From: Sediminibacterium sp. FEMGT703S
Lineage (GTDB): Bacteria > Bacteroidota > Bacteroidia > Chitinophagales > Chitinophagaceae
Assembly: GCA_002786355.1 (NCBI GenBank)
Contig: PGCO01000001.1
Coordinates: 124,001-188,000, forward strand
Length of the DNA stretch: 64,000 nucleotides
Direction of reading: 5' to 3'
A program made the position numbers and the translations under genes. Below the pieces are notes generated by a model that had not been told where the DNA came from, did no database searches, and saw only the letters and a list, made by a program, of their open reading frames with translations. Below, piece after piece: positions 9,231 to 16,442 of the stretch. Within the stretch, counting starts at the first letter, position 1. Every line of letters starts with the position of its first letter.

Positions 9231-10715
9231 CTAATAACTCATCGCCGCTCCCACCGCTTTGGCCCAACCAGCAGCCAATGAATCGCGATCAGGCAAAGAC
9301 ATCGAAGGTTCAAACACCCGATCCTTTTCCCAGATGCGTTGAATTTCATCCACCGAAGTCCAAAAGCCAACGGCCAATCCCGCTAAATATGCCGCACCCA
9401 ATGCAGTGGTCTCCACGGTAGTAGGACGCACCACAGAAGTTTGCAATAAATCGGATTGAAATTGCATGAGCATATTGTTCACGGTAGCACCACCATCCAC
9501 CCGCAGTTCTTTAATCGAAATACCCGAATCAGCTTCCATGGCTTTGAGTACATCCATTGTTTGAAAAGCAATACTCTCAACAGCAGCACGCGCAATATGT
9601 GCACTGGTAGTGCCGCGAGTAATACCTACAATTGTACCACGCGCATGTTGATTCCAATAAGGCGCACCCAATCCTGCAAAAGCAGGAACCACGTATACCC
9701 CATCGGCCGAAGACACTTCACCAGCAAGGGTTTCGATCTCTGCAGAAGTTCGAATAATTTTCAAACCATCTCGCAGCCATTGCACCACAGCACCCGCAAT
9801 AAACACCGAACCCTCGAGTGCATAATTCGTAACCCCATTTACTTGCCAAGCAATCGTAGTGAGCAATTGATTGGTAGAAGCCACTGGTTTTTCACCGGTA
9901 TTCATCAACATAAAACAACCCGTGCCATAAGTATTTTTCACCATGCCAGGATGTGTACATTGTTGACCAAATAAAGCTGCTTGTTGATCACCCGCAATAC
10001 CTGCAATAGGCACTGGATGCGAAGTCAAAATACTTTGTGTAGTGCCATAAATTTCACTAGAACTTTTTACCTGAGGGAGCATAGCTGCCGGGATATCAAA
10101 AAGTTCGAGTAAGTCTTGATCCCACTGTAAATCATGAATATTATACAACATCGTGCGCGATGCATTCGACACATCTGTTACATGCACTTGACCGTTCGTT
10201 AATTTCCAAACCAACCAAGTATCAATCGTGCCCATTAATAACTCGCCATTGGTGGCACGCTCCCGCGCACCCGCCACATGATCCAATATCCATTTTACTT
10301 TGGTAGCAGAAAAATAAGCATCAACAATTAATCCCGTTTTTTCTTGAATCGATTTTGCATGACCTGCTGCTTTTAATTGATCGCAATAATCAGCCGTTCT
10401 ACGGTCTTGCCAAACAATGGCATTGTACACAGGGATGCCTGTTTTTTTATCCCATACAACCGTGGTTTCGCGTTGATTGGTAATGCCAATCGCAGCAATA
10501 TTTTGAATGCTCAAACCCGCTTTGGTAATGGCTTCTGCGGCAACCCCAATTTGTGTACTCCAAATTTCATTGGCATCATGCTCTACCCAACCGGGCTGCG
10601 GAAATATTTGCGTAAATTCTTTTTGTGCTGTAGAAAAAATGGCACCGTTTTTATCAAATACAATGGCCCTACTACTGGTAGTACCTTGATCAAAAGATAG
10701 AATATATTGTTGCAT
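9231..10715 (-). CDS. glpK: Glycerol kinase
   Basis: A 494-residue FGGY-family kinase forming sn-glycerol-3-phosphate from glycerol and ATP in the cytoplasm. It begins with the phosphate-binding motif [14 protein letters not shown] (about residues 8-21) and contains [22 protein letters not shown], and the C-terminal [19 protein letters not shown] region. Length is normal for the family. Its product is the GlpD substrate, though the DUF4143-type gene and its own control elements separate glpK from glpD. The start ATG is clear; no convincing promoter box was found in the 63-bp gap upstream. Confidence 0.96.
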   Translation of the reverse strand: MQQYILSFDQGTTSSRAIVFDKNGAIFSTAQKEFTQIFPQPGWVEHDANEIWSTQIGVAAEAITKAGLSIQNIAAIGITNQRETTVVWDKKTGIPVYNAIVWQDRRTADYCDQLKAAGHAKSIQEKTGLIVDAYFSATKVKWILDHVAGARERATNGELLMGTIDTWLVWKLTNGQVHVTDVSNASRTMLYNIHDLQWDQDLLELFDIPAAMLPQVKSSSEIYGTTQSILTSHPVPIAGIAGDQQAALFGQQCTHPGMVKNTYGTGCFMLMNTGEKPVASTNQLLTTIAWQVNGVTNYALEGSVFIAGAVVQWLRDGLKIIRTSAEIETLAGEVSSADGVYVVPAFAGLGAPYWNQHARGTIVGITRGTTSAHIARAAVESIAFQTMDVLKAMEADSGISIKELRVDGGATVNNMLMQFQSDLLQTSVVRPTTVETTALGAAYLAGLAVGFWTSVDEIQRIWEKDRVFEPSMSLPDRDSLAAGWAKAVGAAMSY

Positions 10716-10778
10716 AAATTGCTTTGCAACAAGATACAGAAATTAGCGTCAAGCGCAATCAGCGAAAAATGAAAAGCC

Positions 10779-12242
10779 CTACTTAGATCGCAACCAAGGC
10801 GTAGGATTCTGCGCAACACTTTTATCATTCATGATCATGAATAAGATGCCGCCCTCTCCATCAATAGAAGTGCCCGATTTACCCAAGACAGTACCGGCTT
10901 TTACTTTTTGATCACGAGAAACCGCAACAGAAGATAAATTTTTATAGCCAGTAAAATATTTGCCATGTTTTACTAGCACAATATTTTCATCGGCTACTTC
11001 ACCTGCATACACTACTTCTCCATCAGCTACGCAACGCACCGGAGAACCAACAGGAACAGCTATTTCTAGCCCATCCGATTTTTGCATTAGCTTGGTGCCC
11101 GCATAACTTTGCGTACCAAATCCAACCGTAACAATACCATTACTAACTGGCCAAGGCAAACGCCCACGATTATTCTCAAAATTGATGGATTGTTCCATGC
11201 CCTCAGGCGTAGATTCTAAAGGTGAATACGTACGATCTTTAGAAGCCGAAGAAACGCCCGTAGCAGGGTCATTTAAAGTAGGTTTGGGGGGATTAACACT
11301 AGCGCTATTCTCAGCCCCTGCACCATTTGCAGCCACCGTATTACCCGCAGTAGTGGTGGGCTTTGTAGTAGTTGATCCAGCTGCAGGCTTAGTGGTTGTT
11401 CCCGCTGCATTTTTCTTCTCTTGTGCCGCAGCAGCCGCCGCAGCATCTTGAGCCGCTTTTAATTTACGTGCATCTTCCAAAGCTTTCAAACGCTTTGCTT
11501 CATCGCGCCTTTTAGCTTCTTCAATCTCTCTTCTAATAACCGCATTAATGGCTACCGCAACTTTTTGACGTTGGCTCTCTTTATCGCGAATTTGCTTATT
11601 GAGTTCTTTCTCTTTACCCTTTAGTTGAGCAACTACCTGATCTTGTTCTTTGCGGTCTTCTTCCAAATCAACCAACTGTTTATTCTGCACTTCAAGCGTA
11701 CTCAAACGCTCTTTTTTATTGTTGCTTAATACACCAATTTTTTCTTTCAATAACTGCTCACTTTTAACAATCGTACTAGCTTGGGTTTCCCGATTTTGGC
11801 GATAACTTTTTAAATAAGTTACCCGCTTCATTGCATCGTTAAAACTACCCGCAGAAAACAAGAAATTTAGATACGCATAGCTGCTTCTGTTTTTATAAGC
11901 GAACACGATGCTCTTGGCATATTTTACTTTAAGGGTATCAAGTTCTTTGCGCAACCGATAAATATCCAACTCATTTAAGTAGATGGTTTCATCCAATTGC
12001 TTTACTTCTCTATTAATGCTATTAATTAAAGATTCACGCGCATTAATTTTACGCTTGATAATGGCCAATTGTTTCACCGAAGTTTTGGTGTTTTTTTGGG
12101 TCTCGCGATACAATTGATTTAACTCGGCCAACTCTTTCTCGATACTCTGTTTTTGTTTTTGTAAATCTTCTCTGTTTTGAGCATTGGCTACTAAGCCACC
12201 CAATAGCAGCACTACAAAAAGAGAAAAAATACGTTTTAACAT
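10779..12242 (-). CDS. EnvC-like murein hydrolase activator with degenerate LytM/M23 domain
   Basis: A 487-residue exported protein. It has a signal peptide (MLKRIFSLFVVLLLGGLVANAQ), a long coiled coil (about 22-270), an Ala/Thr/Pro-rich linker (about 270-345) and a C-terminal LytM/M23 domain (about 365-487). The zinc ligands are missing: the usual HxGxD becomes SDGLE and the HLHFE motif becomes GILFMI. The domain is therefore probably non-catalytic and, as in EnvC and NlpD, likely activates amidases that split septal peptidoglycan. The gene follows the DUF4292 lipoprotein gene, a common Bacteroidota pairing. Confidence 0.88.
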   Translation of the reverse strand: MLKRIFSLFVVLLLGGLVANAQNREDLQKQKQSIEKELAELNQLYRETQKNTKTSVKQLAIIKRKINARESLINSINREVKQLDETIYLNELDIYRLRKELDTLKVKYAKSIVFAYKNRSSYAYLNFLFSAGSFNDAMKRVTYLKSYRQNRETQASTIVKSEQLLKEKIGVLSNNKKERLSTLEVQNKQLVDLEEDRKEQDQVVAQLKGKEKELNKQIRDKESQRQKVAVAINAVIRREIEEAKRRDEAKRLKALEDARKLKAAQDAAAAAAAQEKKNAAGTTTKPAAGSTTTKPTTTAGNTVAANGAGAENSASVNPPKPTLNDPATGVSSASKDRTYSPLESTPEGMEQSINFENNRGRLPWPVSNGIVTVGFGTQSYAGTKLMQKSDGLEIAVPVGSPVRCVADGEVVYAGEVADENIVLVKHGKYFTGYKNLSSVAVSRDQKVKAGTVLGKSGTSIDGEGGILFMIMNDKSVAQNPTPWLRSK

Positions 12243-12338
12243 CGCAGACTTTTAATAAAAAATTGAACTAATTGTTAACTCACTACTCATACATTCCACG
12301 CTCAAGATCGAACTAATAACGTTAAATGTTTCCCTAAA

Positions 12339-13166
12339 TTACTTACGCTTGAAATTTTTAGGCACTTCAAAAGCATATTTTAACGGTTCATTTAGGGTGA
12401 ATTCTTTAAAATCTAGGTTAATATCCAATTTGCTTTTTTCGGCCACCACAATTTTTCTTTGGGTAGCAAACTGGTAAGAACCCATGGGTTGATAATTGCT
12501 AAAGCTGATGGCACAGGTTCTATTCCGCTGAATATCTACATCATCTAACTTGCTATGCATTACCCTGAAATTGTCATTAGACAAAGAAATCAAGTGTTTA
12601 AAAATATCTCCCACCATCAAAACCGAAAAGCTTTGGGGTGCATCTCTGTAAGACACAATATTGTTGGTAATAAAAATGGGATTACCAATTAATAAGTCTT
12701 GTAAAGTATAAAAGTCAAAAGGAATTTGTGTGGCTTCATTCAAGTAGTCAATCGTGCGATACTGCACATATTTTTCGCCCACTTTTTTAACTAATACCAC
12801 CGAATCCTTTGTAATCTTCACCTGTAAACCCTCCGCAGAAATACCCAAGAACGAACCCCGAATGCGGATAAAAATCAAAGAATCTTTTACAATGCTCAAA
12901 TAGCCCGTGTAATTTTCGCTGTTCTCCGCACTCTCGTAATCTATTTTGATTTTGGCATTGAAGGTTCTGAAATTGATGGTATTGGTAACCACTTTCATCA
13001 TAATACCCCGCACAATACTGGCAGAGTCTACCTTGGGGGTTTCAGTGATCACAACGGTTTGGGTCGTGTCTTTCTTTACAATGGCTTCTTCTATGCTGGC
13101 TACTTTCTTAACGGTTTTGCAGCTGGCTAGAATTACAATTAGTAATAGTATTTTAAATATTTTCAT
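12339..13166 (-). CDS. DUF4292 domain-containing lipoprotein
   Basis: A 275-residue protein with a lipoprotein signal peptide ending in the lipobox LASC (Cys16), so it is probably anchored in a membrane facing the periplasm. The rest is rich in predicted beta strands, consistent with DUF4292, which has been compared with LolB/LolA-like lipoprotein carriers. It is directly upstream of the EnvC-like gene (96 bp), and the pairing suggests an envelope role. The exact function is unknown. Confidence 0.82.
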   Translation of the reverse strand: MKIFKILLLIVILASCKTVKKVASIEEAIVKKDTTQTVVITETPKVDSASIVRGIMMKVVTNTINFRTFNAKIKIDYESAENSENYTGYLSIVKDSLIFIRIRGSFLGISAEGLQVKITKDSVVLVKKVGEKYVQYRTIDYLNEATQIPFDFYTLQDLLIGNPIFITNNIVSYRDAPQSFSVLMVGDIFKHLISLSNDNFRVMHSKLDDVDIQRNRTCAISFSNYQPMGSYQFATQRKIVVAEKSKLDINLDFKEFTLNEPLKYAFEVPKNFKRK

Positions 13167-13212
13167 TTGTTAGTTTTTAAGTGGGGATTTGGGGATTTGC
13201 GCCTGCAATCTT

Positions 13213-13290
13213 TATGCGTGGTTTGAAAAATTTGCCTGCAATCTTTTTCTTCGAAAAATCTTAAATGTCAAATTTTTCAAACCACGCATA
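13213..13290. repeat. Hairpin repeat, copy 1 (conserved core, variable arms)
   Basis: Perfect 22-bp arms (13213-13234 and 13269-13290) enclose a 34-nt core. Read on the minus strand, the core matches the core of the element at 15116-15197: ACATTTAAGATTTT, then an inner stem with loop GAA, then AAAAGATTGCAGG. The inner stem (13244-13249 with 13253-13258) has T-A where the other copy has C-G. The arms are unrelated to those of the other copy beyond the A/T-rich inner end. The segment gcctgcaatcttt of the core recurs just outside the left arm (13201-13213). Confidence 0.75.
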
Positions 13291-13409
13291 TAAATTAAAA
13301 TCTCCATCAATTTCCCCAAATCCTCCACATTATAATCTCATCAACTATTTTAAAAATTCATTTTTCAAATGTCCTTCTTACCAGTCAAAATACATGCCCA
13401 CTTTATCAA

Positions 13410-13492
13410 TTGCACACTCATGAGTCCATTTTGAGCCCATTGTGAGCCCATTGTGAGCCCATTGTGCAATTAATGTGCAATTAATGTGCAAT
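13410..13492. repeat. 11-bp tandem repeat array
   Basis: Four copies of tgagyccattk (13421-13431 imperfect; 13432-13442, 13443-13453 and 13454-13464 identical tgagcccattg) are followed by two copies of tgcaattaatg (13465-13475, 13476-13486) and a partial tgcaat. A diverged unit may precede at 13410-13420. The 11-bp period is about one helical turn, as in iterons or multimeric operators. There are no spacers, so it is not a CRISPR array. Confidence 0.7.
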
Positions 13493-13512
13493 ATGCCCAT
13501 ATTTAAAGGCTG

Positions 13513-13520
13513 CAAAGATA
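13513..13520 (-). promoter_or_regulatory. -7 box (TATCTTTG) reading toward the DUF4292 gene
   Basis: TATCTTTGCAG on the minus strand is a good match to TAnnTTTG. The nearest gene downstream is the DUF4292 lipoprotein at 13166, giving a leader of roughly 340 nt that would include the 11-bp array and the hairpin repeat. No TTG at the -33 spacing was seen, so the call is uncertain. Confidence 0.4.
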
Positions 13521-13608
13521 ACCAAAATCAAATCAGCGTTGTTCGGATGTTTGAGCAGTTTGGAAAGACAGAATTGATGCAGTAGTAGGGTATTTTTCAA
13601 TAAATAAG

Positions 13609-13911
13609 TCAAAGAGTCACTGATAAATTAAGATGTCCACCTAATCCAACCTCTATAATTTTTTGGAGGGTTGAAATACGAACATCTTTAATGTCATTCT
13701 CAACCTTGGAAATATATGCCTTATTGGTACCGCATTTTTCGGCTAGCTGCTCTTGTGTCAATCCTTTTTCTAGTCTTGCTTCTTGAATCATAGCACCTAG
13801 TTTGAAGCTTTCGTAACCTTTATCAAATTTATCTCTTTTAGAAGTACCTTTTTTCCCATATTGCTCTTCAATTAAGAGCGCTAGAGTCTTTGTATTATTT
13901 TTTGTTTTCAT
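13609..13911 (-). CDS. HigA-type antitoxin, XRE-family helix-turn-helix
   Basis: A 100-residue protein. A Lys/Arg-rich N-terminal part is followed by a HTH_3/XRE domain (about residues 37-92) with the recognisable GLTQEQLAEKCGTNKAYISK. It overlaps the upstream toxin gene by 17 bp, so the order is toxin then antitoxin, as in higBA systems. It presumably neutralises the toxin and represses the shared promoter at 14250-14279. The partner supports the call more than the sequence alone would. Confidence 0.85.
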   Translation of the reverse strand: MKTKNNTKTLALLIEEQYGKKGTSKRDKFDKGYESFKLGAMIQEARLEKGLTQEQLAEKCGTNKAYISKVENDIKDVRISTLQKIIEVGLGGHLNLSVTL

Positions 13912-14245
13912 AATATTCCTCCTTTATTTTTAAAGCTTTGACAATTTCTTGCTTTGGGGTCTTTTGGGTTTTCTTTTGGAACCCATTTACAATTACAACT
14001 AATTTACCTTCATCAAAAAAGCAAAAAATTCTAAATATATCATTTGCAAGTTGAACTCTAATTTCATAAAGCCCATCTGTTCCATCCAAATGTTTTAAAT
14101 ATGTCTCAGGAACTTGTTGGACATCCTCAATTAGCAAAAAAGTCCATAAAATTTTATCTTTAACTTTCTGTGATTGCTTCTTTAGGAAATCCTCAAAATA
14201 ATTTTTAAAGGTTATTATTGTTCGGTATTTTCTTGATTGATACAC
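13895..14245 (-). CDS. HigB/Gp49-like toxin of the RelE/ParE superfamily
   Basis: About 116 residues from the chosen start. The C-terminal part, with YEIRVQ, DIFRIFCFFDEGKLVV and NGFQKKTQKTPKQEI, is typical of phage-derived Gp49-like/HigB toxins; RelE-type members cut mRNA at the ribosome. The frame is open to a TTG at 14260, but the promoter's TATATTTG box covers 14250-14257, so translation must begin further in. GTG at 14245 is the nearest candidate and would make the message nearly leaderless. It is paired with the XRE antitoxin at 13609. Confidence 0.85.
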   Translation of the reverse strand: MYQSRKYRTIITFKNYFEDFLKKQSQKVKDKILWTFLLIEDVQQVPETYLKHLDGTDGLYEIRVQLANDIFRIFCFFDEGKLVVIVNGFQKKTQKTPKQEIVKALKIKEEYYENKK

Positions 14246-14249
14246 AATA

Positions 14250-14279
14250 CAAATATACAAAAGTAGCCCAATAAGACAA
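14250..14279 (-). promoter_or_regulatory. Toxin-antitoxin promoter (TTG-N19-TATATTTG)
   Basis: On the minus strand TTG (14279-14277) and TATATTTG (14257-14250) are separated by 19 nt, a full match to the Bacteroidota -33/-7 promoter. The transcription start would be near 14245, inside the longest possible toxin reading frame. Confidence 0.65.
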
Positions 14280-14309
14280 CTTTTTTGACTTATAAATCAT
14301 TCATTAGGA

Positions 14310-15023
14310 ATGAACATCTTAAATTTAATAGCAAACATGACCAATAATAAACAAAATATCATCAAAAAATTACGGTGGATTATCTATCCAATCATTGCGA
14401 TAGTGGTCATTGAATCATTTGGTGTGTTGGCATTGATGCAACAATATTTCACCAAAGAATTATTCAAATCAAAAAATGCTCTTGACGAAATGGACGCTAT
14501 AGACAAGTCCAAAGCAGCCAACGCAAAGCTGTTGATGAAAGTTGAAGCACCAAAACAAGATGGGGTAAGTCTTCTTTTATTGGTGGTTGCCATTGGCTTT
14601 TCGGTATTATTGAATATTATACTTTTCTCCCCCCAAAGTATTTTTGATCTCACACAACTCACCCAATTTACCATCCTCGAAAAAATCTTTTTTGGCCTCT
14701 TTTATTTAATCGCCCATTTTTTAGTGATTGTTTTTGGACAACGATTGTTTAAAGGCATGCCACCCCTATTTATTGCCACCGAAAAAGGATTTTACTACGA
14801 GCCAGCCGGAATAGGCAGTGGGTGGATTTTGTGGGAGGATATAGCTAAAGTGAGAGAATCATATGCACCCTTACTGCAACAAGTCGTGAAATTTGGCCAG
14901 AAATTCAACAACTACCAAACCGAAGGCACCGGCGATATTTTACTCCGCCCCTCCGATTTTGGAGACGATTATGAAAAAGTATTAACTCTTTTCAAAACGA
15001 GACAACTGATCAAGTTGAAGTAA
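14310..15023 (+). CDS. Membrane protein with PH-like C-terminal region, function unknown
   Basis: A 237-residue protein with three predicted transmembrane segments (about 24-44, 86-107 and 126-146). A soluble C-terminal part (about 150-237) begins PPLFIATEKGFYYEP and continues GWILWEDIAKV, resembling the strand pattern of bacterial PH-like domains. No catalytic motif is visible. It stands alone, divergent from the toxin-antitoxin pair and convergent with dut, with a hairpin repeat after it. A start at the second Met (residue 10) is also possible. Confidence 0.65.
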   Translation: MNILNLIANMTNNKQNIIKKLRWIIYPIIAIVVIESFGVLALMQQYFTKELFKSKNALDEMDAIDKSKAANAKLLMKVEAPKQDGVSLLLLVVAIGFSVLLNIILFSPQSIFDLTQLTQFTILEKIFFGLFYLIAHFLVIVFGQRLFKGMPPLFIATEKGFYYEPAGIGSGWILWEDIAKVRESYAPLLQQVVKFGQKFNNYQTEGTGDILLRPSDFGDDYEKVLTLFKTRQLIKLK

Positions 15024-15115
15024 TGGGAAAGGGATTTACAGTTACTTGTGGATAGAATTTTTAAAATCGAGGCAGAGATGTATTTGGGAACAGGGTAAAA
15101 TAGGAAGTAAATAAA

Positions 15116-15197
15116 TGTCTGTGCATATCAAAAAATTTGACATTTAAGATTTTCCGAAGGAAAAGATTGCAGGCTAATTTTTTGATATGCACAGACA
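15116..15197. repeat. Hairpin repeat, copy 2 (conserved core, variable arms)
   Basis: Perfect 22-bp arms (15116-15137 and 15176-15197) enclose a 38-nt core. The inner stem is ttttcc (15150-15155) / ggaaaa (15159-15164) with a GAA loop. It is flanked by a possible tandem G-A mismatch (ga 15148-15149 with ga 15165-15166) between AA/TT pairs. The unpaired tgacattt and gcaggc sides are shared with the copy at 13213-13290. The pairing continues imperfectly outward: acagggt (15090-15096) mirrors accctgt (15215-15221) inside the end of dut. It sits between two convergent genes. Confidence 0.75.
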
Positions 15198-15206
15198 ATA
15201 CTTTTG

Positions 15207-15650
15207 TTATTTAGACCCTGTACTTCCAAACCCTCCAGCCCCTCTTTCAGAAGAACCTAATTCATCAACTTGAACCCACTGAATCTGCTCAACTTTTTGA
15301 AGAATCATTTGCGCAATCCGATCCCCAGGCATAATGGTTTGTGGCTCAGCAGATAAATTGATTAAAATTACTTTGATTTCACCGCGGTAGTCGGCATCAA
15401 TGGTACCGGGGGTATTTAAACAGGTAATGCCTTGCTTAATGGCGAGTCCACTGCGGGGGCGTATTTGAATCTCGTAACCGAGGGGGATTTCTACAAACAA
15501 CCCCGTTGGTACTAAATCGCGCGCCAAAGGCTGAAGCACCAGCGGCTCAGCAATAAAAGCACGAATATCCATCCCTGAAGAACCTAGTGTAGCATAGGAA
15601 GGCAATTCATTATTCGACTGGTTGATGATCTTAACGTCAATTGGATTCAT
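15207..15650 (-). CDS. dut: dUTP diphosphatase
   Basis: About 147 residues from ATG 15650. It hydrolyses dUTP to dUMP and pyrophosphate, keeping uracil out of DNA and supplying dUMP. All five trimeric-dUTPase motifs are present: [35 protein letters not shown] and the C-terminal [10 protein letters not shown]. The frame remains open to a TTG at 15680, but a TACCTTTG promoter box at 15661-15668 makes ATG 15650 (or 15656) the better start. The 3' end takes part in the imperfect outer pairing of hairpin copy 2. Confidence 0.96.
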   Translation of the reverse strand: MNPIDVKIINQSNNELPSYATLGSSGMDIRAFIAEPLVLQPLARDLVPTGLFVEIPLGYEIQIRPRSGLAIKQGITCLNTPGTIDADYRGEIKVILINLSAEPQTIMPGDRIAQMILQKVEQIQWVQVDELGSSERGAGGFGSTGSK

Positions 15651-15660
15651 TGGCATATCC

Positions 15661-15668
15661 CAAAGGTA
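15661..15668 (-). promoter_or_regulatory. dut -7 promoter box (TACCTTTG)
   Basis: TACCTTTG on the minus strand, 10 bp upstream of ATG 15650, so the leader must be very short. It is back-to-back with the TAAATTTG box of the divergent methyltransferase gene. Confidence 0.5.
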
Positions 15669-15686
15669 ATGTATCAGCAAATTACT

Positions 15687-15694
15687 TAAATTTG
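15687..15694 (+). promoter_or_regulatory. -7 box (TAAATTTG) of the methyltransferase gene
   Basis: TAAATTTG fits TAnnTTTG, 35 bp before the ATG at 15730. A TTG at the -33 distance is not evident. It lies 18 bp from the dut box on the other strand, so the two promoters share upstream DNA. Confidence 0.4.
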
Positions 15695-15729
15695 CCCCTC
15701 TAAAGGCAATTAATCATTAATAGGAGCGG

Positions 15730-16398
15730 ATGAGTGGTAAAATATTTCAACAAATAGCAGACAATCAAGTTGAAAATTCGCTATCCCATCAAATGCGTTC
15801 AAAGCGCTTCACTTTTTTTAAAGCTTGTTTACAACAATTACCCAAACCCATTACTATTCTGGATATTGGTGGAACCCTTTCCTTTTGGCAATCGATGCAA
15901 TTTAATGAAGCCGATGTATCCATCATTTTATTAAATTTGGAAGAAGCGCAGCAACTGCCCCATCCATTTACATCGGTGCAAGGAGATGCAACTGCTTTAA
16001 CCCAGTTTGCAGACCAATCAATTGATATTGTTTTTTCCAATTCGGTAATTGAACACTTATTCAATTGGGAAAACCAGCAGAAAATGGCAGCTGAAGTGCT
16101 TAGAGTAGGTAAACAACATTTTATACAAACCCCTAATTACTGGTTCCCAATAGAACCGCATTGGGTGTTCCCCCTGTTTCAATTTCTTCCCCCCATTGTA
16201 AAACGTTGGATGACACAACACTTGTCATTGGGCCATATTGGTAAAATAAAGCACCCCGAAATGGCCAAAAAACAAGTGGATGAAATCAAATTATTAACCA
16301 AGAATGAGCTGGAGCAGTTATTTCCTCAATCGCGAATTTACGAGGAAAAATTTGCTGGTTTTAACAAATCGTTTATTGCTCATTCTTTCAGCGTTTAA
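15730..16398 (+). CDS. Class I SAM-dependent methyltransferase
   Basis: A 222-residue cytoplasmic protein with the SAM-binding glycine-rich motif ILDIGGT (about residues 44-50), an acidic strand end (LLNLEEAQQL), and the post-motif DIVFSNSVIEHL (about 99-110), fitting the Methyltransf_11 fold. The substrate cannot be inferred. It is transcribed toward the polysaccharide locus and ends 44 bp before the initiating transferase gene, so it may modify a sugar or lipid of that pathway. Confidence 0.8.
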   Translation: MSGKIFQQIADNQVENSLSHQMRSKRFTFFKACLQQLPKPITILDIGGTLSFWQSMQFNEADVSIILLNLEEAQQLPHPFTSVQGDATALTQFADQSIDIVFSNSVIEHLFNWENQQKMAAEVLRVGKQHFIQTPNYWFPIEPHWVFPLFQFLPPIVKRWMTQHLSLGHIGKIKHPEMAKKQVDEIKLLTKNELEQLFPQSRIYEEKFAGFNKSFIAHSFSV

Positions 16399-16442
16399 AA
16401 GGTATTGCCCTAGAATCAATATCTTCACGCCCGATATTATCT

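Larger units (their letters stand above)
13167..13608. other. 442-bp intergenic region with nested inverted repeats and an 11-bp tandem array
   Basis: No gene was found. From left to right the region holds an imperfect outer inverted repeat (13181-13199 with 13309-13327), a perfect 22-bp inverted repeat around a conserved core (13213-13290), an 11-bp tandem array (about 13410-13492), and a TATCTTTG promoter box on the minus strand (13513-13520). If that promoter is real, the array and hairpin lie in a leader of about 340 nt before the DUF4292 gene. Confidence 0.6.

Noticed and set aside
9456..9974. 172-residue open frame opposite glpK
   Set aside because: It is antisense to a strongly conserved gene, composition is unusual, and no family features are seen; a shadow frame.
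10716..10778. glpK promoter
   Set aside because: The closest sequence (TATCTTGT) deviates from TAnnTTTG at essential positions and no proper -33 element is spaced to it.
11182..11451. Ala/Val-rich open frame opposite the EnvC-like gene
   Set aside because: It mirrors the Ala/Thr/Pro-rich linker of the real protein and has no supporting features.
13181..13328. IS element or MITE with a transposase
   Set aside because: No transposase, no target-site duplication was identified, and the arms differ between copies, unlike a normal terminal inverted repeat.
13421..13492. CRISPR-like array
   Set aside because: The 11-bp units are contiguous with no spacers and there are no cas genes nearby; it is a plain tandem repeat.
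15116..15197. Simple bidirectional terminator between the PH-like gene and dut
   Set aside because: No clear T-run follows the stem on either strand, the core is shared with a non-terminator position (13213-13290), and conservation lies in unpaired bases. Some terminator activity is still possible.
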